Of a stretch of DNA of 64,000 bases, positions 42,078-52,370 are shown piece by piece (the first letter of the stretch is position 1; every line of letters begins with the position of its first letter). Source of the DNA: Phascolarctobacterium_A succinatutens_B. GTDB taxonomy: Bacteria > Bacillota > Negativicutes > Acidaminococcales > Acidaminococcaceae. The stretch covers positions 21,770-85,769 of the forward strand of contig NZ_CAUDZA010000007.1 in assembly GCF_958453765.1 (NCBI RefSeq), in the 5' to 3' direction. The translations under genes were made by a program, and so were the position numbers. A model generated the notes under the pieces. The model saw only the letters and a list, made by a program, of their open reading frames with translations. It made no database searches and was not told the DNA's origin.

Positions 42078-43040
42078 TCAGAGCTTAACAGCAAGTACTT
42101 TGCGGTCCATGCTGTGAATAGCATCAACGAAACGTACGGTGCCGGTTTTGTAACGGGCAGAAATAGTATGAGTACGTACGCCGTCGCCGAAGTAACGCAG
42201 ACCGTTCAGCATGTTGCAGTTGGTAATAGCGGTAGCAGTAAACATACAGTCATCGCCTTTTACCAGATCATCCAGAGTCAGCACCTTGTTAACATCAGCA
42301 ATACCCATCTTCAGGCAGCGTTGAACCTGAGCTTCGTCTTCGGGAACCAGACGAGCTTGCATATCGCCGCCCAGGCATTTAACAGCAGCAGCACCCAGAA
42401 CACCTTCCGGAGCACCACCCTTACCAACGTACATATGCACGCCGCTGCCTTCGATGCAGCATTCAACGATCGGGTTAACGTCGCCGTCGGTAATCAGGGA
42501 GATACGTGCGCCTGCTTTACGGATTTCGTCCATCAGGCCGTAATGACGTTCGCGGTCCAGCAGAACTACGTTCAGGTCGCTTACTTTACGGTCCATTGCT
42601 TTAGCAACACGTGCCAGGTTTTCGCTGATCGGAGCATTGATATCGATGCAGCCTTTAGCACGGGGGCCTACAGCGATTTTATCCATGTACATATCAGGAG
42701 CATGCAGCAGGCAGCCACGCGGAGCGATAGCAATAACTGCGATAGCGCCGTTTTGTCCTTTAGCAACCAGGTTGGTACCTTCAATCGGGTCAACAGCGAT
42801 ATCAACCTCAGGGCCGCCGGCACCTACTTCTTCGCCGATATACAGCATCGGTGCTTCATCCATTTCGCCTTCGCCGATAACAACGGTACCTTTAATATTT
42901 ACGGTATCAAAGGCTGCGCGCATAGCGTCAACAGCCAGACCGTCAGCACCGTTCTTGTCGCCTCTGCCTACAAGATGACCGCAGGCAATAGCTGCAGCCT
43001 CGGTTACACGTACAAATTCCAAAGAAAGCTCTCTGTTCAT
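42078..43040 (-). CDS. glpX: Class II fructose-1,6-bisphosphatase
   Basis: 320 residues. GlpX signatures: GRGDKNGADGLAVDAMR, IGEGEMDEAPMLYIGE, the metal site DPIEGTNLVAKG, and GKGGAPEGVLGAAA. It makes fructose 6-phosphate in gluconeogenesis. Monocistronic, with a hairpin at its 3' end. Confidence 0.95.
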   Translation of the reverse strand: MNRELSLEFVRVTEAAAIACGHLVGRGDKNGADGLAVDAMRAAFDTVNIKGTVVIGEGEMDEAPMLYIGEEVGAGGPEVDIAVDPIEGTNLVAKGQNGAIAVIAIAPRGCLLHAPDMYMDKIAVGPRAKGCIDINAPISENLARVAKAMDRKVSDLNVVLLDRERHYGLMDEIRKAGARISLITDGDVNPIVECCIEGSGVHMYVGKGGAPEGVLGAAAVKCLGGDMQARLVPEDEAQVQRCLKMGIADVNKVLTLDDLVKGDDCMFTATAITNCNMLNGLRYFGDGVRTHTISARYKTGTVRFVDAIHSMDRKVLAVKL

Positions 43041-43166
43041 TCTTCACAACACTCCTTAATATAAATTCAATATAGTAATAGCACTGCTTGCACAGCACAA
43101 AGAATTAACTACATGTCCAATCTTTATTATGCCACGTTTATTCTGATTAATCAATCTAAATTTTAT

Positions 43167-43718
43167 TTACAGTAAAAGCATCAGGCAAACCTGCCACGGT
43201 AAAACAAAAACAATATACAGCAAAAACAAGCTGAACACTACGGTTACACCTGCACGGAAGGCATCTACAAGGTACACTGCCTCCAATGACCGCACCAGAA
43301 GATACAGCATCCACAGACAGCCTATAAGAAACAGCACACCTAAAAGAGGCAAGCCGTTAAGCCCCATCCTGCCCGCAAGCAAGGCCCCCGGTGTGAGCAG
43401 CAGAAAGGGCAGCGTCGTATACCCCAAAAGGCAGATGAGCCCGACAGGGTCGCCTGCCAGCGCACCGAAGGTTTCCATAATGCCGTGCAGCAAAAAACCG
43501 TAAAGCGTTAAAGCTGTTCCCGCAATCAGCACCGTAGCAATAATAATGCCGAAGCGCACCTCCAACGGCGAATCCAGCAGCCAGCAATTTGTTGCTACGC
43601 CAAAAAAGCTGAAGCTGAGAGTGAAATAAAAAGCACTGCGCCAAAGAGAAGGCTGCTTGGCAATCGCAGCCATGCCTGCACCGGGCTCAAAAAGTACCTC
43701 AAAGGTTTTGCGCCTCAT
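43167..43718 (-). CDS. Yip1-domain-like membrane protein
   Basis: 183 residues with five or six hydrophobic segments. The N-terminal FEVLFEPGAGMAAIAKQPSLW and the later LLGYTTLPFLLLTPGALL resemble bacterial YIP1-family proteins of unknown role. GAGGTGATG lies before the ATG. It follows sppA by 6 bases, so they form an operon. Confidence 0.7.
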   Translation of the reverse strand: MRRKTFEVLFEPGAGMAAIAKQPSLWRSAFYFTLSFSFFGVATNCWLLDSPLEVRFGIIIATVLIAGTALTLYGFLLHGIMETFGALAGDPVGLICLLGYTTLPFLLLTPGALLAGRMGLNGLPLLGVLFLIGCLWMLYLLVRSLEAVYLVDAFRAGVTVVFSLFLLYIVFVLPWQVCLMLLL

Positions 43719-43724
43719 AGCTCA

Positions 43725-44681
43725 TCACCTCGTCATACCGCCTGCCGGCGCCCCGCTCTGCTGCAGACTGCCTGTCAGCTGGTTTACAAGCTCTGTTTTA
43801 ATCAGCTCCGCAATATGAGCGCTGAGCAGAAACTCCCACGGCTGCTGTTTTTCCTTAGCCTTCACCGGCGGCAAGCCGTCGGCACCCGGCTTAATCTTGC
43901 CCAATTCACCCGCTGCGGCAAGCGCATCGTAATAATCACCGATTTCATCTACCAGGCCCAGATTCTTAGCCTGCAGGCCGGTATAAACACGGCCGTCAGC
44001 CAAGGATTTTACCTTGCTTTCTTCCATCTTGCGTCCTACGGCAACAGTTGTCACGAACTGCTCGTAGATTTCGTTGACGATGTTCTGCAAAATAGCCTGC
44101 TCCTCCGGTGTCATCGGTCTGTCACTGCTCATAATATCCTTATAGGGCCCGCTTTTAATCTTATTGCTGGTGATGCCTATTTTCTTGAACAGCTCCTCCG
44201 TATTCATGTACGGCATATACACACCGATACTGCCGGTAAGCGTTGTGGCATTGGCATAAACCTTGTCACTGGCGCAGGCTGCAATCCAATAGGCAGCGCT
44301 GGCACCGGTATTGCCCATAGTTGCCACAATCGGCTTTTTGGTTTTCTCCTTAAAGCGCTTCAGCTCACGTCCGACCTCCTCGGCAGCCGTAGCACTGCCA
44401 CCGCCGCTGTCAATACGCAGAACTAATGCTTTGACGCTGTCATCAGCCGCTGCCTCACGAATCTGCTTCATAATGCTGCCGCTCGTCACACCGTTAGTCT
44501 GGCTGAAAATATTGTCCTTGCTGTCCGCACCGCTGATAATGGTACCGGAAATATTAATTACGGCCACACGATCAGGTACAGTAACAGTTTTCTCGGCATT
44601 GTTATTTCCCTTGAGCAACGAAACGACAAAGCTCAGCACAGCCAGAATCAATACCGCGCTGACAAAAATTTTCTTAAGCAT
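43725..44681 (-). CDS. sppA: Signal peptide peptidase SppA
   Basis: 318 residues, one N-terminal membrane anchor (IFVSAVLILAVLSFVVSLL), the peptidase outside the membrane. The catalytic Ser is probably Ser128 in GNTGASAAYW and the general base Lys181 in SGPYKD, 53 residues apart, close to the Ser147/Lys199 pair of B. subtilis. It is a 36K-type SppA that degrades leftover signal peptides or membrane fragments. Confidence 0.92.
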   Translation of the reverse strand: MLKKIFVSAVLILAVLSFVVSLLKGNNNAEKTVTVPDRVAVINISGTIISGADSKDNIFSQTNGVTSGSIMKQIREAAADDSVKALVLRIDSGGGSATAAEEVGRELKRFKEKTKKPIVATMGNTGASAAYWIAACASDKVYANATTLTGSIGVYMPYMNTEELFKKIGITSNKIKSGPYKDIMSSDRPMTPEEQAILQNIVNEIYEQFVTTVAVGRKMEESKVKSLADGRVYTGLQAKNLGLVDEIGDYYDALAAAGELGKIKPGADGLPPVKAKEKQQPWEFLLSAHIAELIKTELVNQLTGSLQQSGAPAGGMTR

Positions 44682-44719
44682 TCAATCACTCTCCTCCCTA
44701 ATTTTTAGTATAACATAAG

Positions 44720-44779
44720 CAAAAACTCCCCTCAGGCGTATGCCTTACGGCAATTGCGCCTAAGGTGCCTAAGAGGAGT
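44720..44779 (-). terminator. pyrG terminator
   Basis: ACTCCTCTTAGGC and GCCTGAGGGGAGT arms around a partly folded 25-base interior, followed by TTTTTGC on the minus strand. Confidence 0.78.
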
Positions 44780-44833
44780 ATTCTTATTTTCCGAAAGCAA
44801 CGTCGGCTTAAGCTCAGCGCTTTCAGGATAAAC

Positions 44834-46459
44834 TTATTGGTGATGCTTTACCGCCGCACCTACAAACTCTCTGAATAACGGATGCGGATTTGTCGGACGG
44901 GATTTAAATTCAGGATGGAATTGCGCACCGAGGAACCACGGATGCTCGCTCTCAGGCAATTCAACAATCTCTACCAGACGGCCATTAGGCAGTGTGCCGC
45001 CAAGAACTAATCCCTTGCCCACAATTTCCTCACGGAAAGCATTGTTGAACTCATAACGATGACGATGACGTTCGTAAATCAGCTCTGCATTGTAAGCCTT
45101 GCTGGTCAGCGTATCGGGATAAACCTTACACGGATACAGTCCCAGACGCATCGTACCGCCCAAATCCTCAACATCAAGCTGTTCCGGCATCAGGTCGATA
45201 ACAGGATGTGTGCTGTTCGGATTGAACTCTGAGCTGTTGGCATCAGCCATACCGCAGACGTGACGGGCAAATTCAATTACTGCGCACTGCATGCCCAGGC
45301 AGATACCGAAGAACGGAATCTTATGCTCACGTGCATATTGAATAGCCTTAATCTTGCCTTCAATACCGCGGTTACCGAAGCCACCCGGCACCAGAATGCC
45401 GTCAACACCGGCCATAACCTTAGTCATATCAGTATCATCTGCTTCGATTTCTTCTGCATTTACCCAATGGATATCAAGCTCGGCTTCATTGGCAACTGCT
45501 GCATGACGCAAGGATTCGGTAATGGAAATATAAGCATCCTGCAAAGCAACGTATTTGCCGACTACAGCGATAGTTACCTTCTTGTCATATTTTTTCAGGA
45601 TGCGGGCCACCATATCATGCCAGCCCTGCATATCCTTCGGCTTATCCTCCATTTCCAGCTTGCGCAGGACAATGGTATCAAGTCCCTGCTCCTCCATGAG
45701 CATAGGTACCTCGTAAATGCTTCTTGCGGTAAGGTTTTGGATAACTGCGTCCGGATCAACGTCGCAGAACATAGCCATTTTTTCGCGCATTTCCTTAGAG
45801 ATAGGCTTTTCGCTGCGGCAAACGATAATATCAGGAGAAATACCGATGCTGCGCAGCTCTTTGACGCTATGCTGAGTCGGTTTGGTTTTCAGCTCACCGG
45901 CTGCGGAAATATACGGTACCAGCGTAACATGAATATAAAGCACATCGTTCTTGCCGACATCCTTTTTTACCTGACGGATGGCTTCCAAAAACGGCAGGCT
46001 TTCAATATCACCTACAGTACCGCCGATTTCCGTAATAACGAAGTCGGCATTATCCTGTTGGCCTACGCGGAAAACGCGCTCTTTGATTTCATTTGTGATA
46101 TGAGGAATAACCTGTACGGTACCGCCAAGATAATCGCCACGGCGTTCTTTATTTATTACACTCTGGTAAATCTTGCCTGTGGTCGTATTGGAGTTTTTGG
46201 ACAGGTTGATATCAATAAAGCGTTCGTAATGTCCCAAGTCAAGGTCAGTTTCCGCACCATCGTCGGTTACAAAAACCTCGCCATGCTGATACGGGCTCAT
46301 TGTGCCCGGGTCAATATTGATATACGGGTCGAACTTCTGGATAGTAACCCTATAGCCGCGGCTTTTCAGCAAACGGCCTAAAGACGCAGCAGTGATGCCC
46401 TTGCCCAAAGAAGAAACAACGCCGCCTGTCACAAAAATGTACTTGGTATTAGTAGTCAT
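44834..46459 (-). CDS. pyrG: CTP synthase
   Basis: 541 residues. Amidoligase domain with FVTGGVVSSLGKGITAASLG and the KFDPYINIDPGTMSPYQHGE substrate region, then a class I glutaminase with GICLGMQ (nucleophile Cys) and HPEF. Makes CTP from UTP and glutamine. A hairpin at 46524-46557 lies in the leader or 3' of argS but lacks a T run. Confidence 0.97.
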   Translation of the reverse strand: MTTNTKYIFVTGGVVSSLGKGITAASLGRLLKSRGYRVTIQKFDPYINIDPGTMSPYQHGEVFVTDDGAETDLDLGHYERFIDINLSKNSNTTTGKIYQSVINKERRGDYLGGTVQVIPHITNEIKERVFRVGQQDNADFVITEIGGTVGDIESLPFLEAIRQVKKDVGKNDVLYIHVTLVPYISAAGELKTKPTQHSVKELRSIGISPDIIVCRSEKPISKEMREKMAMFCDVDPDAVIQNLTARSIYEVPMLMEEQGLDTIVLRKLEMEDKPKDMQGWHDMVARILKKYDKKVTIAVVGKYVALQDAYISITESLRHAAVANEAELDIHWVNAEEIEADDTDMTKVMAGVDGILVPGGFGNRGIEGKIKAIQYAREHKIPFFGICLGMQCAVIEFARHVCGMADANSSEFNPNSTHPVIDLMPEQLDVEDLGGTMRLGLYPCKVYPDTLTSKAYNAELIYERHRHRYEFNNAFREEIVGKGLVLGGTLPNGRLVEIVELPESEHPWFLGAQFHPEFKSRPTNPHPLFREFVGAAVKHHQ

Positions 46460-46573
46460 GATTTTTAACCCCCTCAGATTTCATAAAATGCTACAACAAT
46501 ATTAAATTGTATCTAAACTCACTGCAGGCGGCAAAGCCCAAGGACTCTGCCACCTGCAAAAGAATTTCTTAAA

Positions 46574-48298
46574 TTACATTCTTTCCGGAGCAGAAACGCC
46601 CAGAATACCCAAAGCATGACGGATGGTATGACCAACTGCCTTCACCAAAGCAATGCGGGCTTGTTGCAAGTCTGTATCTACGCCCAGAATACGGCATTGG
46701 TTATAGAAGGAGTGGAACAGGGTTGCCAGCTCGTAGGTATAGGTTGCCACATGATGTACAGCACGCTCACGGGCTGCACGGGCAAGCAGTTCCGGATATT
46801 CGCCCAGCTTTTTAACCAGTGCCAGCTCTTCTGGAGCTTGCAGAGTATCCAGCTTCAGCTCATCAAGAGCTACAGCCTCAATACCTGCTTCAGCAAGCTG
46901 ACGGGCAATGCTGCAGATACGCGCATGCGCATATTGGATATAATAAACCGGGTTCTCATTGGATTTTTCGGTAGCCAGAGTCATATCAAAATCCAGCTGG
47001 CTGTCTAAGGAGCGCATGCAGAAGAAGTAACGCGCCGCATCAACGCCAACCTCATCCATCAGCTCGCGCAGAGTGATGGTTTCGCCGGTACGCTTGGACA
47101 GCTTAACGATGTCGCCATTGCGGTACAGGCGTACCATTTGCAGCAGCAGCACCTCCAGCTTATCAGCATCAAAGCCCAAAGCACTTACAGCAGCCTTCAC
47201 GCGGGCAATATAACCGTGGTGGTCAGCGCCCCACAGGTTGATGATGCGGTCAAAGCCGCGCTCGAATTTGTTGCGGTGATATGCAATATCGGCAGCAAAG
47301 TAGGTGGAAACGCCGTTGTCACGGATAACAACGCGGTCCTTGTCATCGCCGTAAGCGGTAGAATTAAACCATTTTGCGCCGTCCTTTTCATAAACGCAGC
47401 CTTTTTCCTCAAGGAATTTGCAAGCCTCACGGATTTTATCGGCATCATGCAGGGATTGCTCGCTGAACCATACATCGAAGGTTACGCCAAAAGCTTCCAG
47501 ATCCTCTTTCAGGCCTGCCAGCTTTTCTTTATAAGCAATTTCCAGGAATTTTGCCAGACGCTCTTTTTCCTCTAAAGCAACAAATTCCTTGCCATAGATA
47601 CGGATAATGCGCTGAGCGGTTTCAATGATGTCATAGCCATGGTAGCCGTTTTCCGGGAAAGGAATGCCGGTCGGCATTTCATCCAGTTGTTTAACGGTCA
47701 GGTCGGCAGGAACGCCGCCCATTTCCTCCAGCTTCAACAGCTGCAGATAACGTGCATTGACAGAAGCTGCCAGATTGTTCATCTGATTGCCGGCATCATT
47801 GATATAATATTCACTTTCAACATCATAGCCTGCAGCACGCAGCAGGTTAACCATAGCACTGCCGACTGCGGCACCGCGGGCATGGCCTACATGCAGCGGG
47901 CCGGTGGGGTTAGCGCTTACATATTCAACCTGAACGCGGCCCAAGCCGTTAGCAGGCAGATTGCCGTAGTTTTCACCGGCAGCCAGAATGCCTGCCAGCA
48001 AATCAGCGGTCCAGTTTTGTTTCAGATAGAAATTGATGAAACCGGGGCCGGCAATTTCCATTTTATCTACGGAAGCACAGTCCAGATTATCAACAACAGC
48101 CTGTGCAATCTGACGCGGTGCACAATGCAGGCTGCGGGCAGACTGCATAGCAAAGTTGGTTGCAAAATCGCCGAATTCCTTTTGCGGCGGAACCTCCAGC
48201 ATAACCTCGGGCAAAGTACCCGGTTTCAAAGTGCCATTATCGATAGCTTTTTGCGCTGCATCTTTAATGGCAGCGGCTAATAAATCCTTTATATCCAA
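46574..48298 (-). CDS. argS: Arginyl-tRNA synthetase
   Basis: 574 residues, class I. HIGH-type motif as PLHVGHARGAAV, KMSKS-type motif as KLSKRTGE, and the C-terminal DALR anticodon-binding domain (YAHARICSIARQL). The start is TTG with AAGGAG about 9 bases upstream. It is last in the DUF1934-DUF1846-argS run. Confidence 0.96.
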   Translation of the reverse strand: MDIKDLLAAAIKDAAQKAIDNGTLKPGTLPEVMLEVPPQKEFGDFATNFAMQSARSLHCAPRQIAQAVVDNLDCASVDKMEIAGPGFINFYLKQNWTADLLAGILAAGENYGNLPANGLGRVQVEYVSANPTGPLHVGHARGAAVGSAMVNLLRAAGYDVESEYYINDAGNQMNNLAASVNARYLQLLKLEEMGGVPADLTVKQLDEMPTGIPFPENGYHGYDIIETAQRIIRIYGKEFVALEEKERLAKFLEIAYKEKLAGLKEDLEAFGVTFDVWFSEQSLHDADKIREACKFLEEKGCVYEKDGAKWFNSTAYGDDKDRVVIRDNGVSTYFAADIAYHRNKFERGFDRIINLWGADHHGYIARVKAAVSALGFDADKLEVLLLQMVRLYRNGDIVKLSKRTGETITLRELMDEVGVDAARYFFCMRSLDSQLDFDMTLATEKSNENPVYYIQYAHARICSIARQLAEAGIEAVALDELKLDTLQAPEELALVKKLGEYPELLARAARERAVHHVATYTYELATLFHSFYNQCRILGVDTDLQQARIALVKAVGHTIRHALGILGVSAPERM

Positions 48299-48329
48299 AG
48301 CAAAATCTCTCCTTCTCTTTATTTATTGC

Positions 48330-49796
48330 TTATTTTGTTTCGTAAATAGGGTCATTAGTCAGTTCAACGCCCAGCTTTTTAAATACCTTGAAATCTCCCT
48401 CTGTCAGCATAACGGTGGAATGTGCCTGGCAACCTTTCAGCTCCGGCAGCTTTTCCAGCGCCAGCTTAGCCAGACTGTCCGTTGCAGCACACATAGAAAG
48501 CGCTATCAGCACCTCATCCATATGCAGACGCGGATTGTTGCTGCCAAGGTAGCGTGTTTTCAGATTCTGAATCGGGTTGATGTAGGTCGGCGAAATCAGG
48601 TGCATTTCATCCGCAATACCGCCCAGTTCCTTAATAGCGTTCAACAGCACGGCACTGGCAGGTCCCAGCAAATCCGTAGTTTTGCCGGTAACAATTCTGC
48701 CATCGGCAAGCTCCAGCGCAATAACAGCGCACTTGCGTTCTTCCGCAACCTGCTTGGCTACGGTAACAACGCGGCGGTCATTTACGCTGACTTTAGCCTG
48801 CTTCATCAGCAGCTCCAGCGTATAAACCTCCTGCTTGCTGGCCTCATCCAGAGCCAGACGGTTCAGGGACTGATAATAGCGGCGGATAATTTCCTGACGG
48901 GAAGCCTCACAGCAGACCTCATCATCACAAATGCAGTTGCCTGCCATATTAACGCCCATATCGGTAGGCGATTTATACGGACAATAGCCGTAAATGCCTT
49001 CAAAAATTGCTGCCAGTACAGGATAAATTTCAACGTCACGGTTATAATTTACCGTGGTTACGCCATAGGCCTCCAAATGGAAGGGGTCAATCATATTAAC
49101 ATCCTGCAGATCTGCCGTAGCAGCCTCGTAAGCCATGTTTACAGGATGCTTCAAAGGCAGATTCCAGATGGGGAAGGTTTCGAATTTGGCATAACCGGCC
49201 TTAATGCCGCGCTTATTTTCATGATACAGCTGTGACAGGCAGGTAGCCATCTTGCCGCTGCCGGGACCGGGAGCAGTAACAACTACCAGCGGACGTGTAG
49301 TTTCTACATAGTCGTTCTGGCCATAGCCCGCATCGCTGACAATATGCTCCACATTATGCGGATAGCCTTCAATCGGATAATGGTAATAAACCTTGATATC
49401 CAAAGCCTCCAGCTTATTCTTGAAGCTTTCGATGGATTTCTGCCCCTTATATTGCGTAATAACAACGCTGCTGACATAAAGTCCCTTAGAACGGTAAACC
49501 TTTACCAGACGCAGTACATCCAGATCGTAGGTCAGGCCTAAATCGTGACGCACCTTGTTATTTTCGATATCATCGGCATTGATGGAAATAATCATCTCTG
49601 CCTGATCCGCAAGCTGCAGGAGCATCTGCAGCTTACTGTCCGGAGCAAAGCCCGGCAGTACGCGGGAAGCATGGTAATCATCGAACAGCTTGCCGCCGAA
49701 TTCCAGATAAAGCTTATCGCCGAATTTACTGATGCGCTCTCTGATATGCTCAGATTGCATGGTCAAATATTTTTGATTATCAAAGCCTATTTTCAT
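48330..49796 (-). CDS. DUF1846 (UPF0371) family protein
   Basis: 488 residues, cytoplasmic. MKIGFDNQKYLTMQSEHIRE is the typical start of this well-conserved but functionally unresolved family. The segment VVVTAPGPGSGKMATCLSQLY looks like a P-loop-like element. The ATG at 49796 has GAGG 9 bases upstream. The gene overlaps no neighbour and follows DUF1934 by one base. Confidence 0.9.
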   Translation of the reverse strand: MKIGFDNQKYLTMQSEHIRERISKFGDKLYLEFGGKLFDDYHASRVLPGFAPDSKLQMLLQLADQAEMIISINADDIENNKVRHDLGLTYDLDVLRLVKVYRSKGLYVSSVVITQYKGQKSIESFKNKLEALDIKVYYHYPIEGYPHNVEHIVSDAGYGQNDYVETTRPLVVVTAPGPGSGKMATCLSQLYHENKRGIKAGYAKFETFPIWNLPLKHPVNMAYEAATADLQDVNMIDPFHLEAYGVTTVNYNRDVEIYPVLAAIFEGIYGYCPYKSPTDMGVNMAGNCICDDEVCCEASRQEIIRRYYQSLNRLALDEASKQEVYTLELLMKQAKVSVNDRRVVTVAKQVAEERKCAVIALELADGRIVTGKTTDLLGPASAVLLNAIKELGGIADEMHLISPTYINPIQNLKTRYLGSNNPRLHMDEVLIALSMCAATDSLAKLALEKLPELKGCQAHSTVMLTEGDFKVFKKLGVELTNDPIYETK

Positions 49797-49797
49797 A

Positions 49798-50217
49798 TTA
49801 AATTTCCTCAACCTCAATTAAAATCTTCATCTCGCCATAAGGCTTATCATCATGATACAAGGTATATTCCATTTCCAGCTGCCACATGCCGTTGCGGAAA
49901 TGGGTATATACATAACTGGTTTCCGTCGTCAGAGGAATTTTCATATAAGGTGTCTGATAAAGGCTTTTATCTACATATCCGCGACGGAATTCCTGTCTGT
50001 GATCTACGCTGCCGCTACGCATGACTATAACGTGCTCATCGTCCCATTTCAGCGTTGTCTTGGTATTATCCAGACCAGACTGTTCATCCTCCTTATAGAT
50101 TACGTAGTATTTGCCGCCTTTTTCCGTCATCATACCCGTATACTTTTGTTCAGAAGCCTGAGCCTCACTACCCTCATCCTTCGTTGTACTCAAAATACGA
50201 ATTTTTACCGGCTGCAT
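49798..50217 (-). CDS. DUF1934 (YwiB-like) beta-barrel protein
   Basis: 139 residues from the ATG at 50217, chosen because GGAGG lies 8 bases upstream. The start MQPVKIRILSTTKDEG and the beta-rich middle with YYVIYKEDEQSGLDNTKTTL fit DUF1934, a calycin-like small barrel. B. subtilis has ywiB next to argS, so the linkage is conserved; function unknown. Confidence 0.85.
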   Translation of the reverse strand: MQPVKIRILSTTKDEGSEAQASEQKYTGMMTEKGGKYYVIYKEDEQSGLDNTKTTLKWDDEHVIVMRSGSVDHRQEFRRGYVDKSLYQTPYMKIPLTTETSYVYTHFRNGMWQLEMEYTLYHDDKPYGEMKILIEVEEI

Positions 50218-50449
50218 AGTACGTGCCTCCATAAACAAGATAGAGCCTGCACCGTTTCGCCACACCATTATGATCGAAAGGTCGCAAGCCCTACAAGATT
50301 TTTGTCAATCTAATGCCATTAAACTTTTCTGCACTAAAAGACCTCTTATATTCTTCAATATTATATAACAGCTATAAAGCACAGTCAAGAAATAGCATAA
50401 GGAAGTGCAGGATTTCCCATAACAGCAAGCTTAAAAAATCAACCAAAAA

Positions 50450-50483
50450 CGACAGAGTATACTGCCATAGTATAGCTCTGTCG
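50450..50483 (-). terminator. Terminator of the secreted protein gene
   Basis: CGACAGAG and CTCTGTCG arms with an inner ATACT/AGTAT stem, followed by TTTTTGG on the minus strand. Confidence 0.85.
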
Positions 50484-50503
50484 TCAGCTTTTTAATATAA
50501 AAT

Positions 50504-50932
50504 TTATTTTTTAGCTTCTTCTTTAGCTGCTTCTTTCTGCTGCGGCAGCATTACACTGAAATCATTCAGCATAGGCTTCTCGCCGTTCAGCTTGAAAAGA
50601 TATACGAAGCGGGCAGCCGGTTTTTTCTCTGCAGCAACCTGATACAGCAGCACGTCTGCGCCATTATGTTTTTCAACAACAATCAGTTGATTGGTGGTCA
50701 GCTTACCGAAATCCTTAGCAAGCTGTGCATGCAGATTATTGTAAGCCTTTTCATCCCAGTTCTTTTGCATATCCTCGGTCATCATAGAGGTAACTGCCTT
50801 GTAGTTGCCGCCGTTGATAAATTTGTCAACGATAGCTTCCTCTGCGTCCAGAACCTTGCCGTTGGATGCGCTGCAAACTGCGCTGACAGCCAACATCATA
50901 ATCATTGTAACCAGCATTAATATTTTTTTCAT
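50504..50932 (-). CDS. Small exported hypothetical protein
   Basis: 142 residues with a clear signal peptide (KKILMLVTMIMMLAVSAVCSA, cleavage after about 22). The mature part resembles DUF3887-type small domains (EEAIVDKFINGGNYKAVTSM, then MLYQ-like strands) and ends in a Lys/Glu/Ala-rich tail. Function unknown. GAGGAG precedes the ATG. Confidence 0.65.
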   Translation of the reverse strand: MKKILMLVTMIMMLAVSAVCSASNGKVLDAEEAIVDKFINGGNYKAVTSMMTEDMQKNWDEKAYNNLHAQLAKDFGKLTTNQLIVVEKHNGADVLLYQVAAEKKPAARFVYLFKLNGEKPMLNDFSVMLPQQKEAAKEEAKK

Positions 50933-51051
50933 GGAAAATTCTCCTCCCTATATGCTTAATATGTGTTTAATTATAGTCTTTCGTGCCAACAAGTGCAAGC
51001 ACCTCCATAAAAACTTTACAATTCTTTTTACTTATGCTTTGAAGCACAGTA

Positions 51052-52332
51052 TTAAAGATTTTTGTTTTTCCATGCCGTCAGTTGGCTGCTGAAGGCTTCC
51101 CACTGCTGCGGCAATGCTTCCAGCACCGCATCGGCCTTGGCCTGTTCCCAGCCGCTGAACAGGGCTGCTTCATAGCGCAGCTCCTTGATTTTAGGATGCG
51201 CCGCCACCAGCTTCTCCACCATCAGGCTGTTGATATAATCGTCATGCAAAAGGCCCAGCATATCCTGCAGATACTTCAGGCTACGCAAAAGGCGTGCTTC
51301 CGGAGCCAGCTCCGGCACGCTCTGCAGTGCATAACGGAAGCGCTTGAGCTTGATGCGGATGCGGTGCAGCTGCTCCATATTATGCAAATCGGGATATTTT
51401 TCCGGCAGCTCCATCAGCTTGTCATACCAGTTACCGAAACGACGCGACAAAAACTCTGCCAATGTCAGCTCCCTTTCAGGCGCAGGCACGCTGTACAGCC
51501 ACAAAAGCAAACGGGCCAGCTCCAGCGTCAGGCGGTTCAGCCTCAGTCCGCACAGCGCCTTAGCTGCAACCGTACCGCGCAGCTGCGTCAGTAGAGCCGT
51601 AAGCTGTGGAAGCGCAGCTTCCGCCTGCTCCCGGCTACGCTGCAGACGCGAGCAGATTTGCAGCGCCACATCGTACTCCCGCACATCACCCAAACGATTG
51701 GTGCTCGCCTTCAGCACTCCCTGCCAATGCACAGCCTCCTGCTCAGGCAGCAGCGGCTTGCATAGAGTCAGCAGCGAGCGCAGACGTCTGAGCTTTACCC
51801 GCAGCTGACGCAGCAGACTGCGTTCCGGGCCACGGCTCAAGACCTCCTGCCACAGCTTGCTTACATAATAAACTTGCCATGGAAGATGACAATACAGCAG
51901 GCTCATAGCGCTGTCGGCATCGTAGGCCGCCAGCTGCTTTTGGTCAAAACAGCCGCGCAGCTGGTCCAGTCGCTGCGAAAAATCCGGCTCCTCCAACACA
52001 AATTTTGTTTTGGAGGCCAGCAGCTTCTGCAGCAGACTGTCAACAGCCTCTACAGCTTCCGCATTATGATATTCAAATTCAATAATGATATCCGCTATCG
52101 CCAACAGCTTATCGCTCACAAGCAAAGTGCCCCAGGCACAATACAAGCGTACACCATCAATATTTTCCGGTGTAAAGCGCGTCAGGCGATATTTATACAT
52201 ATCATTATCGTTGAAATATTTTTCTTTGATTTTTACCTTAACGGTACTGCCAGGCAGCAGCCTTTTGGCAAGATTAAGCAGCTGCGCCTGGTTTTTTACT
52301 TCCAGTCCATGCAGACACAGCTTGTGTTTCAT
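51052..52332 (-). CDS. CHAD domain protein
   Basis: 426 residues. From about 130 on it is a helical CHAD domain with conserved basic helices (RQLRVKLRRLRSLL, then HRIRIKLKRFRYAL) that bind polyphosphate in studied members. CHAD genes often have a CYTH triphosphatase as partner or fused N-terminal domain; here the N-terminal 125 residues are beta-rich but show no ExExK motif, so a degenerate CYTH is possible but not shown. Confidence 0.82.
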   Translation of the reverse strand: MKHKLCLHGLEVKNQAQLLNLAKRLLPGSTVKVKIKEKYFNDNDMYKYRLTRFTPENIDGVRLYCAWGTLLVSDKLLAIADIIIEFEYHNAEAVEAVDSLLQKLLASKTKFVLEEPDFSQRLDQLRGCFDQKQLAAYDADSAMSLLYCHLPWQVYYVSKLWQEVLSRGPERSLLRQLRVKLRRLRSLLTLCKPLLPEQEAVHWQGVLKASTNRLGDVREYDVALQICSRLQRSREQAEAALPQLTALLTQLRGTVAAKALCGLRLNRLTLELARLLLWLYSVPAPERELTLAEFLSRRFGNWYDKLMELPEKYPDLHNMEQLHRIRIKLKRFRYALQSVPELAPEARLLRSLKYLQDMLGLLHDDYINSLMVEKLVAAHPKIKELRYEAALFSGWEQAKADAVLEALPQQWEAFSSQLTAWKNKNL

Positions 52333-52370
52333 GACATCTACCTCCCGGACCTTGACGCTTTTTTATGCGC

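Noticed and set aside
46524..46557. Terminator or attenuator between argS and pyrG
   Set aside because: The stem is strong, but no T run follows it on either useful side, and no CTP-sensing initiation sequence is recognisable.
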